Source: Primulina eburnea | Taxonomy: Eukaryota > Streptophyta > Magnoliopsida > Lamiales > Gesneriaceae | Direction: 5' to 3' | DNA: 64,000 nt | Assembly: GCF_022965805.1 (NCBI RefSeq) | Contig: NC_133101.1 | Location: 50,238,342 to 50,302,341, forward strand | In this document: positions 37,579 through 46,894 of the stretch, one piece after another | How positions within the stretch are numbered: position 1 is the stretch's first letter | Layout: every line of letters begins with the position of its first letter | Program-made: the position numbers and the translations under genes | Notes under the pieces: generated by a model | What the model saw: the letters and a program-made list of their open reading frames with translations, nothing else | What the model was told of the DNA's origin: nothing | Database searches by the model: none

Positions 37579-38585
37579 TAGTGGACATGTGACTCACCCA
37601 CTAACCAAAAGAAGGACAACCATGTGAAAATTCATGAGATTTGAAAAACAAGGACCACCAATAATAGGTGGTAGGTGACTCGTTAACCACTAATAAAAAA
37701 GTGGAAAAAGACAAGAGAACATTGGATACCAAAACTAAAAAGAATCCAATGAAGAAAAAGCAAAATAACTGGTCCCGAAATTTTATCTATAAATAAGGAT
37801 ATAATAGAACCAGTTAAAGAAACCAAGATCAAAACTTGAAAAGATGTATCGGCTATATCTAAAAGTTTTGAAAAAGAGAATCAGTTACAAGAGGAAGCAA
37901 GCGGATGCTCTGAAATGGCTAGTAAACTGTTTCCAGGAAAAAGGAGACGAAATTACCGCAGACATCCTATTTACTCATCGTAAATGGTATCTCAGGGAGA
38001 TAAAGGAGGATGAGAAGTTAATTTCTAGATTAATAATCTAGAAAAAGACAGAACAAGAAGGGACCACCCAACAACCGCAGGGTCCATATGCGAGCTGTAA
38101 AGGCTTATCAAGATTTGAAGTCCGAATTTCAAATCCGAAGGAGCCTTCTATAAATAAAGAAGCAGAAGGAAGATGAAGGCATCGAGCAACCTCTTCATTT
38201 TTCTTCAAAACATTTGTAATATTTCTCTTTCAAGTTTATATGTGTATTGAGTTCAGCTACTGTGAGTAGCTAAACAAGTTTCTCCTTCTCTACAGGAGGT
38301 TACTATGTATTAATAAATGTTTGATGTTTGAATAAAGAGATCTTTGCTCTTAGCCCCTCTCATGTATTATTTTCAAAATTTTATGTTTTACCATACGCTC
38401 TAAGGTAGGAAACGAATTAGAGCTGTGCTAAGTGTTGCTGAAGGAATCTGCTTAGTAACCATAGGTTGCGATCGTGTGGTTGGACTGTGAGGAGCAGTTC
38501 GTAAAATACGGTGGATATAACCCGGTGGCACTCCGGTAAAAAAGATATAAGATTTAATTTATTTTACGGAAGCATGATGGGCCAT
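37579..38585 (+). promoter_or_regulatory. Viral intergenic region: two TATA boxes, leader, poly(A) signals
   Basis: TATA boxes are at 37788-37796 (TATAAATAA) and 38149-38157 (TATAAATAA). The second is followed by a CT-rich start region near 38180, as in other pararetroviral full-length promoters. AATAAA signals are at 38312 and 38331. A start near 38180 and cleavage after 38335 would give a terminal redundancy of roughly 170 nt. Confidence 0.7.
37844..38041 (+). CDS. Small basic ORF in the viral intergenic region, unknown function
   Basis: An unbroken 65-codon ORF, rich in Lys, Arg and aromatic residues, with predicted helical stretches. It starts about 48 bp after the first TATA box and ends before the second. 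I do not recognise it. It could be a small subgenomic-RNA product or a chance ORF; the other viral frames of this copy that I can assign carry lesions more often, which gives it mild weight. Confidence 0.4.
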   Translation: MYRLYLKVLKKRISYKRKQADALKWLVNCFQEKGDEITADILFTHRKWYLREIKEDEKLISRLII

Positions 38586-38996
38586 TATTTAAGAAAAGAA
38601 ATCAATTATTTAAAATGAAGATATAAGGGCAAATTTGGAAATTTGAGAGAAATGGGGAGTTGAAACAAAGTTTTAGTGGGGTAGGGAGTAAAGAGAAGGT
38701 TGAGAATGGAAATAAGGATTTTTTGACAAATTCACCTTATTAAAATGATAAATAAATTGAATGCATAAAATTCAATTAAAAAACATATGCATTCAATTAA
38801 ATAACATGATATGTTTTATATTTGTACATTTTACCATGCATTATTATCTATCAAATTTTAATTTATTATCAATTATTTATAATCATAAACAAATAAAAAA
38901 ATATAAAGCTTTTGCACCGAATTCTCTGCCCCAAATTTGGTGCAAGCGAGGGTAAAATAGTTCTCCCATTGGATTTTGGTGCTGGGTTGAAGATGT

Positions 38997-40129
38997 CCGT
39001 AGAGTATTTGGTTTGACATTTACCACCAAAAGTGCCAGTTTTCCAATTCTGATGCTGTCAATATTATGGAAGTTAGGATAATGTACTCGAATGAAAATTT
39101 ACCTTTCTCGTGCAGCTTTTCATCCAAGAAAATTGAGGATGTGGATATATTTATTTTCGCCAGCCCTGGATTCGCCAAACCCTTCGATGGCTGGCGGTGT
39201 TTGGTCAAAATAAAAAAATAACTAAGTCAAATTAATTTTTAAGTAGATTTTTTGATCTTCCGCTGAAAGAACTGATATTTTGAAAAGATTAATAATGTTT
39301 TGAAACTGTTTTATTTTTCTTTTGTTAAAATATATGCATTTAATACTATAATTTACTTATTGAAGTAATCATATATTTAAAGCCATTCAATAGTGTGTCA
39401 AAATGAGTCCACACAAAAAGCGATTATGAATTTTTTGGAAAAAATACTAATCTATGAAAATTTGATCTGTTCCATTTCAAAAAAAAAAAAAAAAACTAAT
39501 CGATATCAAATTTATAAGAATAAAAAATAAAAGAGTGAGTCTCATGTGAGACCGTCTCACGGATCTGAATATGTGAGACGGGTCAACCCTACCCATATTC
39601 ACAATAAAAAGTAATACTCTTAGCATAAAAATTAATACTTTTTCATGGATGACCCAAATAAGATATCCGTCTCACAACTATGACCCGTGAGACCGTCTCA
39701 CACAAGTTTTTGCCAAATAAAAACTACTCAATATGGAATTGATAAGCCTAAAAAAAGGTGATAAGATTGATTAAAGCGATATTTTTAAAAATAAAAAAGT
39801 AAATATTTATTTTGATTGTCTCCATGGAGACATTTGATATTTTCCAGTATTATGAGGTGACAGAATTAACGACTCCATTAAAGGAAAAATAAAAAGACGT
39901 AACTTATTTAACTTTTTGGGGGAAAAAATATATATATAATTGAAACGGGATGTTCAAACCATCAATATTGAAAAATAATACTGGAAAAAATAATTTTTTT
40001 AAAAAAAGAACCATAACCTAATCCCAGAAATTTAATTTCAAAATAATGAAGTTGCTGAAATTTTCATATCATTTTAAAATTAAAATCAGAAAGATTCAGG
40101 CTCAGACAACTGTCTTCTGCTCAGGACTA
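38997..40129. other. Intergenic, AT-rich, with one MITE and a candidate terminal exon
   Basis: No supported gene. A pyrimidine-rich acceptor TTTCTCGTGCAG at 39104-39115 is followed in phase 0 by six codons and TGA (39116-39136), a possible last exon of the kinase gene. A poly(A) run of about 17 bp lies near 39479. Confidence 0.4.
39545..39704. mobile_element. Small MITE with GTGAGACCGTCTCAC ends
   Basis: The left end TGTGAGACCGTCTCACGGATC and the right end, reversed, TGTGAGACGGTCTCACGGGTC are inverted repeats about 160 bp apart. The 'GAGACCGTCTCAC' motif is a familiar plant MITE end. No coding region. Confidence 0.8.
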
Positions 40130-42450
40130 TGCCTTCCAGAACATCACTGTATTCTCAATTTTCTTAAGCTTACATATCAAATGCTCACCATTATTAGAGA
40201 TGAATTCTTCAGGTTGTTTCATATAAATCTCTTCCTCTAATTCTCTGTTGAGAAAAGCTATTTTCGCTTCCATTTGTTGTAAATCTAAGTGAAAATGTGC
40301 AATTAATGTTAGAATGACACGGAGAGAATCTTTCTTAAATACAGGTATTAAATTCTCCTTGTAGTCGATTCCTTCCTGCTGAATGAATCATTTAGCTACA
40401 CGTCTTGCTTTATATATTTCATTGTTGTCTAATGAGTCTTTCTTTCTTTTAAAGACTCATTTACATCCAATGGCTTTTACACCATCAGGCAACTGAACAA
40501 GATCCCATATTTCATTAAATGCCATAGATTTCATCTTTTCATTCATAGCATTAAACCATAATTTTGACTTATTGCAACTCATGGCTCGTAAAAACATTTC
40601 GGGATCATTTTCGGCTCCAATGTTAAAATCTGATTCTTGTAAATACACAACATAATCTCTAGATAGAGCTGATCTTCTTATTCTAGTATATCTCCTTAAG
40701 TTGTTTGGTTGATCAACAATTTCTCGTTTTTCTTCATTAACAACTTGATAAACTGAATTTTCATCAGCGTTTTGTGGAATTTCAGTAACCGGATGCCTAA
40801 GACTCGTTTGGTCTTGAGGGGTGTGAATAACGACCAATCTATCATTTGAATAAGAGGGTTGCAAATTAATGCGATTTTTCTCAAGAAATATGTTCTTTGA
40901 ATGATCACTCCCACTAATCAAATCATTTTCAAGAAATTTTGCATTTCTTGATTCCACAATTCTAGTGTTGTGAGATGAACGATAGAATCTGTACACTTTG
41001 AATTTTTCTGCATACCCGATGAAATATCACTTATAGTTTTTAGGTCCAATTTCTTTTCATGTGGGTTGTAAACTCTTATTTCTGAAGGATAACCCCAAAC
41101 GTGTATATGATACAAACTCGGTTTCCAACCTTTAAATAATTCAAATGACGTCTTTAGGAAAGCCTTAGTTGAAACTCGGTTTAAAATATACACAGCTGTC
41201 TTAAGAGCTTCAGTCAACAAGGATTTAAGAAGTTTGGAGCTACTAAATATGCTCCTCACCATGTCCAAAAATGTTCGGTTTCTCTTCTCAACTACGCCAT
41301 TTTGGTCCGGAGAACCAGAAATAGTATATCGGGCAACAATCTCATGTTCCTGGAGAAACTTTGCAAACGGGCCAGGTGCATGTCCATTCTACAGTGTATT
41401 TACCATAATATTCTCCACCTCTATCAGTTCTCACGATCTTAATATGTTTCCACATTGCTTCTCTACTTCAGTCTTAAAAACCTTAAAGACTTCAAGTGCT
41501 TCGTTTTTGTTTTGAAGCATGTAGATATACATGTATTGTGAGTAATCATCAATGAAAGAGATGAAGTAGGATTTGGCATGTCCATTTCTTGACAACATAT
41601 ATCTTAATATATGATTTCTAATACTTATGTACTCTTCTTTGCACCTTTTTTAGACTTATTGGTTTGTTTTCTATTATGCAGTCCACACAAGTCTCAAAAT
41701 CAGTAAAATCTAAAATACTAAGTACTCCGTCATTCACTTATCTTTTAATCCTCTCTATGAAGATGTGTCACAATCTTCTGTGTCACAATATAGAGGAATC
41801 TCCATTCATAACACATCTTTAATATCTCTGAACATGCATAGTGTTGTTATTATTTTGTAAAGAAATAGAGAAAAGAACATCAATCATTTTACCATTTCCA
41901 GCAATATTTTGTTTATAAAATAAATTTATTGATTTTTCCAAAAATCGAAATGAATAACCAAGGGGTACAAGATTTGAAACCGAAATTAAATTCCTAGAAA
42001 AACTAAGAACATAAAATGTCTTTTTCAATTTTGAAATAAACCACTTTCCAATAAAAGGCAGTAAGTCTCAATAGCCTCCACATGCGAAGACATCTTGTTT
42101 CTTGAATAGATGTTCCGCTCATTTCCTCGAGGTTTCCTTAGACTTTGCATTCTCTGCAAGGTATTTGTAACATGGATTGTAGAAACTGAATCAATCCACC
42201 ATGTGTTATAAATCATATAAACCATATTAGATTTATAACAGATAAATGAAATATGAATACTTTTCTATTCAAGTAAATCTTGAAATTTGTTGCAATCCTT
42301 CTTCACGCATCCCGTCTTTTTACGGAAGAAACACTTGGATTCTCTCTTGATGTCAAGTCGGGGTAGTAATAATTCATTTCCCTTTTCCCTTGACTTTGAC
42401 TTACTTCTTCTTGAGTGTATGATCAATTTTGCTTGAAATTGTAAGCTTGA
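40130..42450 (-). pseudogene. Decayed Ty1/copia pol fragment
   Basis: Read from 42450 down: a damaged CCHC region (CFFRKKTGCVKKDC, second Cys lost), a protease-like segment (WWIDSVST), pre-integrase (FYVLSFSRNLISV), integrase core remnants (NGVVEKRNRT near 41290; TAVYILNRVSTKA; ELFKGWKPSL) and the start of the reverse transcriptase (WDLVQLPDGVKAIGCK; FLNRELEEEIYMKQPEEF). It ends within the RT, so YVDD and RNase H are missing. Many frameshifts and stops; clearly inactive. Confidence 0.88.
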
Positions 42451-43422
42451 AACAAATAGCTGTTGTAAGTGTATATTGTCGTTCTTGTAACTTGGTATAC
42501 CATGCTCAACTAATCTCCATATCTATTTATAAACTTCAAACTACAATGGTCACAAGCTTCATAAAAAAAGATATTTTGTTCTTTTGTCCAGGTCATCATT
42601 CTCTAACATCCGTACAAGATGTAGTGCAGTTGAATTTGGTTGTGTTAGCAAGGTACAGAAAAACATATCCAATAATCGATTTAGCCTTTTGGTGTAAACT
42701 GATGTCTTTGAGAATGAATGGTGATCTCTAAACTGATAGTTTAATAAAATTATTTGATAATAATCGGTTTTGCTCTGATTTAGTAAAGCAAAGTTGGTGG
42801 TGTTGATAGTATAGCTCTGAAACCCTATCAAGCTTGTTAATATTCAGTTTTGCTTGTAAACTGGTTTGCTCGTAATAGTCAGTTTTGCTCTGAAACCCTC
42901 GATTATTTTCACCAAAGTTTCTTGTTGGTGGTGCTGGCAGAATTGCATGAACTGATGGAATACGTCTCTCGGTGTGTATATTACGCTGCCCTTCTTTTGG
43001 TTTCTTCTAGCTTTCGAGCGGTGACCTTGATCACGGTTGGAGAGGTTATCTAGTTTTGTGATTGATGATGTTGATTCATTTTGATTCCTAGCTCAATAAT
43101 TATTTCGAAATGAATATTTAAATCGTTTTTATTTTAAAACAAGATTTCGTAGGATACACAAATCAATATCAATTTATAAAGAATTTTTTACACTACTACC
43201 GGCACTTTTTGATCCAAAATTTTTTATTACGTAATCCTCAGTTTTGTGGTCAAACTAAGGCTGACATTTTGTCCTATTTTATTACTCATTATCTGGAATA
43301 TTTGGACATAAAGGTAAACACTAGAGGCTTTCACTATAAGTCATATCCGTAAAAATTACAAAATATAAAATCTTACGAATTTTTTTCTCTCACCAAAAAT
43401 TATTTCAAGATAAATATGAGGG
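42451..43422. other. Non-coding, possibly degraded retroelement leader/gag
   Basis: No ORF with recognisable similarity. A direct repeat TCAGTTTTGCTCTGAAACCCT occurs twice (about 42820 and 42880 areas). It lies between the copia fragment and an LTR with a primer site, so it may be the eroded 5' internal part of one of them. Confidence 0.4.
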
Positions 43423-45421
43423 GCTTTGATACCATTTGTAGGCCCCCGAATTATAACGTAATCATTATATTCCACTTGCAGTAGCAGAAGCATGCACAAT
43501 GCTTTAAGTTATAAAAGATAACAAAAATATGAATTCCATGTTGCAGTCACGATCTTGCTGATTCAACATTTTCATTTTTCCTAATTTCAATCATATTTGG
43601 AGTTCTGAAATCATGTAGCTGAAATTTGCAATAAACATAAAAAAAAAATAGAGGTTAAGTCTTTGGGTACTTAGTGAGGGAATAAATTGGGTTAATATAT
43701 TTATAAGAAGTCAATTGATAATTTATCAGTGAAATAATGCAATATGAGATAACATGTATCAGTAGTAACTTATCGTTATGGAAATATAATATCAAGTGAC
43801 GTGCAATGACTGTTCAGGACCTTGAAGTAAATAGCGTAGGCTAAAGAGATGGCTCTCACAATATTCGGTGTAACACTATTTCATACGTACTCAAGTAGAA
43901 TACATACAATCGATGATTTACGAGCCAGTGAACTTACATTTTTGACCGAAATCACGTTGTTCAGATTAACTATATACCAATTTATAAACATGTTCATTGG
44001 ACTCACATTTCCACATCGAAGCCACGTTGACCAGTAGACTAGCAATCTGGTACATAGATCGTAGCACAGGCTCAATTCGTTCGATCATTCATTCATTCAG
44101 TCATTCAATCACTGATAATCAATCGGTAACCAGTCAAGAACAAATAAATGCTGATATTCAAATATGCAGTACAATGTGACCAATAATATGTGACACAATA
44201 TGATGCAATATATGAATAAATTAGTAGTTTATAAACTTCATTGTAAATTTCAGGTCAAATACAAAATTTTATTATTGAAGAAATCAATAGGAAAACCTCA
44301 CCTTGGTAGCTTTTTTTGTCTCAGTTTCAATCTCAAGCCAAGATAATTTCTTATAAATATAATTCGAGTAATTTTACAGTAGTTAGGACCGGTAATAGAT
44401 GTTGCAACCTGAATTTTCTAAAAAACTTGTACCAGGTAGTTTTGAATAAGACTTAAAAAATTGATGTTAATTAAGATACTTCTCCAAAATGACCAAACTT
44501 TTCACGAACGCCTAAAAAAAGTGCAGAAATAGTTGGATGTCAAAAATCGTAAAATCAGGGCGGCACATGAGATTCACCCGTCGGTTCATCGGCGTGTGGC
44601 CTTTCTGGTGGCCACACACATCTGTATTTTCCCAGGTGGATGTATTTTGAGACGATCTATAACTTTATGTCGAACACTTTTCAAAATTCGAAAATGATCA
44701 ATAACAGATTTGAAAAAACAATAATGGACGTCATGCTTGTTTCAGACGAACAAAAATATTACTTCGACGACAGTTAGCGTAATTAAATTATAAAACATTT
44801 TGAACAATTTTCATGTGAAAACTGAAATAAAAATTGTAAAAGAATGAGTAAACCGAGCTAGAATTGGCTACTTGAAAATGAATTTTCTGGAAATTTTTAG
44901 AATTGTTCTTCACGTTTTCGAATATTTTTGAACGATTCCGCTTGTGATCTGCACATAATGCACCAACTAGTTTCTGGATGGAAGGAAATGTCAGATAATT
45001 TTTGTGGAATTTTTAGAGAAGGTTTGGTATTTTTTTCATGAATTTTCTTCTTATTTTCACTATAACTTTCAGCACACACTTCATCTCTCTAAATCCACAT
45101 ATTTTTGATGAAATTTCTTATGAAATGCTTCGAATGGAGTCTATTTATAGGAAGAGATGAGACACTAAACATATATATTTGTCTTAGTTATTTTTCTAAT
45201 TTTTGACACTTGACTATCTTTTATAAATTTTATTTATTTATTTATTTCACTTAAATAATGTAAATGTTATATAAATTAATATATCTAATTAAGTATTTTA
45301 AGTTTTTTAACATATTTCATAATTTATTTATTTTTGTATTTTTTGGATATTATTATTATTGTTGTTTCCATTACTTTAAATTTAACTAAACACCATAAAT
45401 TAATTTTTTCGGGGTGTTACA
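43423..45421 (-). mobile_element. LTR (1985 bp) with adjoining primer site
   Basis: On the minus strand the LTR runs from 45421 (TGTAACACCCCG) to 43437 (GGGGGCCTACA). It is followed by TGGTATCAAAGCC at 43435-43423, a tRNA-Met-type primer site. It is therefore a 5' LTR of a minus-strand element whose remaining body is eroded or is the copia fragment at 40130-42450. The TGTAACACCCC start is more usual for gypsy elements, so superfamily is undecided. Confidence 0.75.
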
Positions 45422-45693
45422 GCTGATGAATTGGGATCACGCTAGAAGAGTGCACTCACATATGTAATATCTACTGATGTTATTTTGAACAAGTCCGGTT
45501 TACATTAGATCACTACAATCTGTAACATATATTTTCATATTCCACTTTTAAATTAGCACTCAATATTATGTAATTCAACGTCCACAATATCTAAGCATTC
45601 GCTATTAGAACTTAAACATTCGAGATTAGTACTCTAGTCATGTACTTTTAATGCCTAAAACGATACATTTAATACTGAAAATTGCTTTGCATG
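45422..45693. other. Short intergenic, nothing recognised
   Basis: AT-rich unique-looking sequence between an LTR and the TRIM. Confidence 0.5.
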
Positions 45694-45698
45694 TACCT

Positions 45699-46046
45699 TG
45701 TAGGACCGAGTGCTTACCGCTTTACCAAAAGCTATAGCTAGTGGTAATGGTGCAACTCAAATCTTTTAAACCGCACAGCAGCACAAGCACCACGGTTCGA
45801 TCACTCTACCAAGTAGGGCAATTATTGCACCCAACAATCTCCCTCCCAATAATTGCAATCCTTGCAATCAATGACAATCGAACCCGTGACCTTGGCTCTG
45901 ATACCAATTGTAGGACCGAGTGCTTACCGCTTTACCAAAAGCTATAGCTAGTGGTAATGGTGCAACTCAAATCTTTTAAACCGCACACAGCACAAGCACC
46001 ACGGTTCGATCACTCTACCAAGTAGGGACAATTATTGCACCCAACA
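45699..46046 (-). mobile_element. Intact TRIM (terminal-repeat retrotransposon in miniature)
   Basis: Two 138-bp LTRs (45699-45836 and 45909-46046; TGTAGGACCG...CACCCAACA on the plus strand) flank 72 bp. On the minus strand the primer site ATTGGTATCAGAGCC abuts the right LTR (45893-45908) and a polypurine tract GGGAGGGAGAT abuts the left LTR (45837-45847). The target duplication TACCT is exact (45694-45698 and 46047-46051). The LTRs differ by a few small indels. No coding capacity; it must be mobilised in trans. Confidence 0.95.
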
Positions 46047-46108
46047 TACCTTAATTTGAGCGAATCGTGCGTTGCACCCAACATACCTTAATTTGAGCGA
46101 ATCGTGCT
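46035..46108. repeat. 37-bp tandem duplication at the TRIM end
   Basis: 46035-46071 is repeated at 46072-46108 (TTGCACCCAACATACCTTAA...). The unit contains the last 12 bp of the TRIM LTR, the TSD and flank, so it arose after the insertion. Confidence 0.9.
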
Positions 46109-46894
46109 TGGTTTTGTTAGGACAAGAAGACTACTTTAGTTATACACACATCACCAAACTCAAAATTTACATTTGGAGTACTAAATTTTACCAATATTGT
46201 TCTCAATTATAGGATATTCTTACCAATTTTCAGGTATCTATGTACTTGATTAAGCGAGTAAATCTACGTTCAAGACTTACCTCGCAATCGACTTTATTTC
46301 AACTTACCGGCACAACAAGTGCAGACAATACAAATCTACCTAGGAGAGGTCTAAAGATATTTTGTATTGGGAGAAGATCGAATTATCTCATTCCATACAA
46401 TTTTGGAATATATTTTCATGTTATACTTTTGAAAAAATCATATCAGGTTGGATCACCAATATTAAAAAAGTATGCAAAAATAGCTGGAAAAAAAATTTCA
46501 TGCAGCTAACGAGTGTAGACCAATTAGAGTTTTTTTTTTAAAAAAAAAGAAATTATAATTATAATAATGATCAGGTTTCATCCACTATCTTTGCCACCAG
46601 TGCACCGCGGATACAAGAACAAAAGTCAATCAAAGCCTTCCCACACAAGGTACACAATGAAATTCAAAGGTGATGGCACTTTTCATATGGAAAAAAGACT
46701 TGGAGATCCCAGTTAGATGAATGATCGAAATCGATTGCTCCTTTCATCCATTTTCATGGCCTGAAACTTATGGTTCTTCAGATTGCCCATTGAAGCCCCT
46801 TCAAAAATGGTTTCAAACTAAGAAGATTGTGCCGCCAACAAGAGGAACCATTTTCCATCAATTTGATAAGCATATTGCCTGCCCATCGGAGTCA
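46109..46894. other. Intergenic / 3' flank of the carrier gene
   Basis: No conserved ORF. The part next to 46895 is expected to hold the 3' UTR of the minus-strand gene. Confidence 0.5.

Larger units (their letters stand above)
30950..38585 (+). mobile_element. Endogenous pararetrovirus (Caulimoviridae, solendovirus/cavemovirus-like), near full length
   Basis: One genome unit runs from just before the tRNA-Met primer site to the end of the RNA leader. Gene order is a small coiled-coil ORF, capsid plus zinc knuckle plus movement protein, protease-RT-RNase H, transactivator/viroplasmin-like ORF, then an intergenic region with TATA box and poly(A) signals. No integrase domain was seen, as expected for this family. 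Capsid before movement protein and a separate pol ORF fit solendoviruses and cavemoviruses rather than badnaviruses. The copy carries several stops and frameshifts. Junctions are approximate (within about 40 bp). Confidence 0.88.
30824..38736. mobile_element. MULE-like MITE interrupted by the endogenous pararetrovirus
   Basis: An exact 9-bp duplication TTATTAAAA lies at 30815-30823 and 38737-38745, the size made by Mutator-like elements. The ends are imperfect inverted repeats (left AGGGAAATTGCTCATAAATCC; right, reversed, GGTGAATTTGTCAAAAAATCC; 14 of 21 match). Both arms also carry AACTCCCTA-type repeats in opposite orientation. Without the viral sequence the element would be roughly 0.3 kb. 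Confidence 0.72.
18895..38996. mobile_element. Harbinger/Tourist-like element ends enclosing a 20-kb nest
   Basis: The left end reads GGCCATCTCCAACCC. The right end, reversed, reads GGACATCTTCAACCC, followed on both sides by related subterminal text (CACCAAA, GCACxAAAA, AATTCT). These resemble PIF/Harbinger MITE ends. The flanking trinucleotides are TTA and GTA, so a TTA duplication is at best degenerate. The arms (18895 to about 19145; 38746-38996) are AT-rich and non-coding. Everything between is explained by later insertions. Classification rests on end similarity only. Confidence 0.5.

Noticed and set aside
42429..42831. Overlapping ORFs of about 90-100 codons on both strands
   Set aside because: No conserved motif; they lie in eroded retroelement sequence and shadow each other.
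45699..46046. Tandem duplication of unique DNA or a tRNA-derived SINE
   Set aside because: Primer site, polypurine tract, TG...CA ends and exact TSD identify a TRIM instead.
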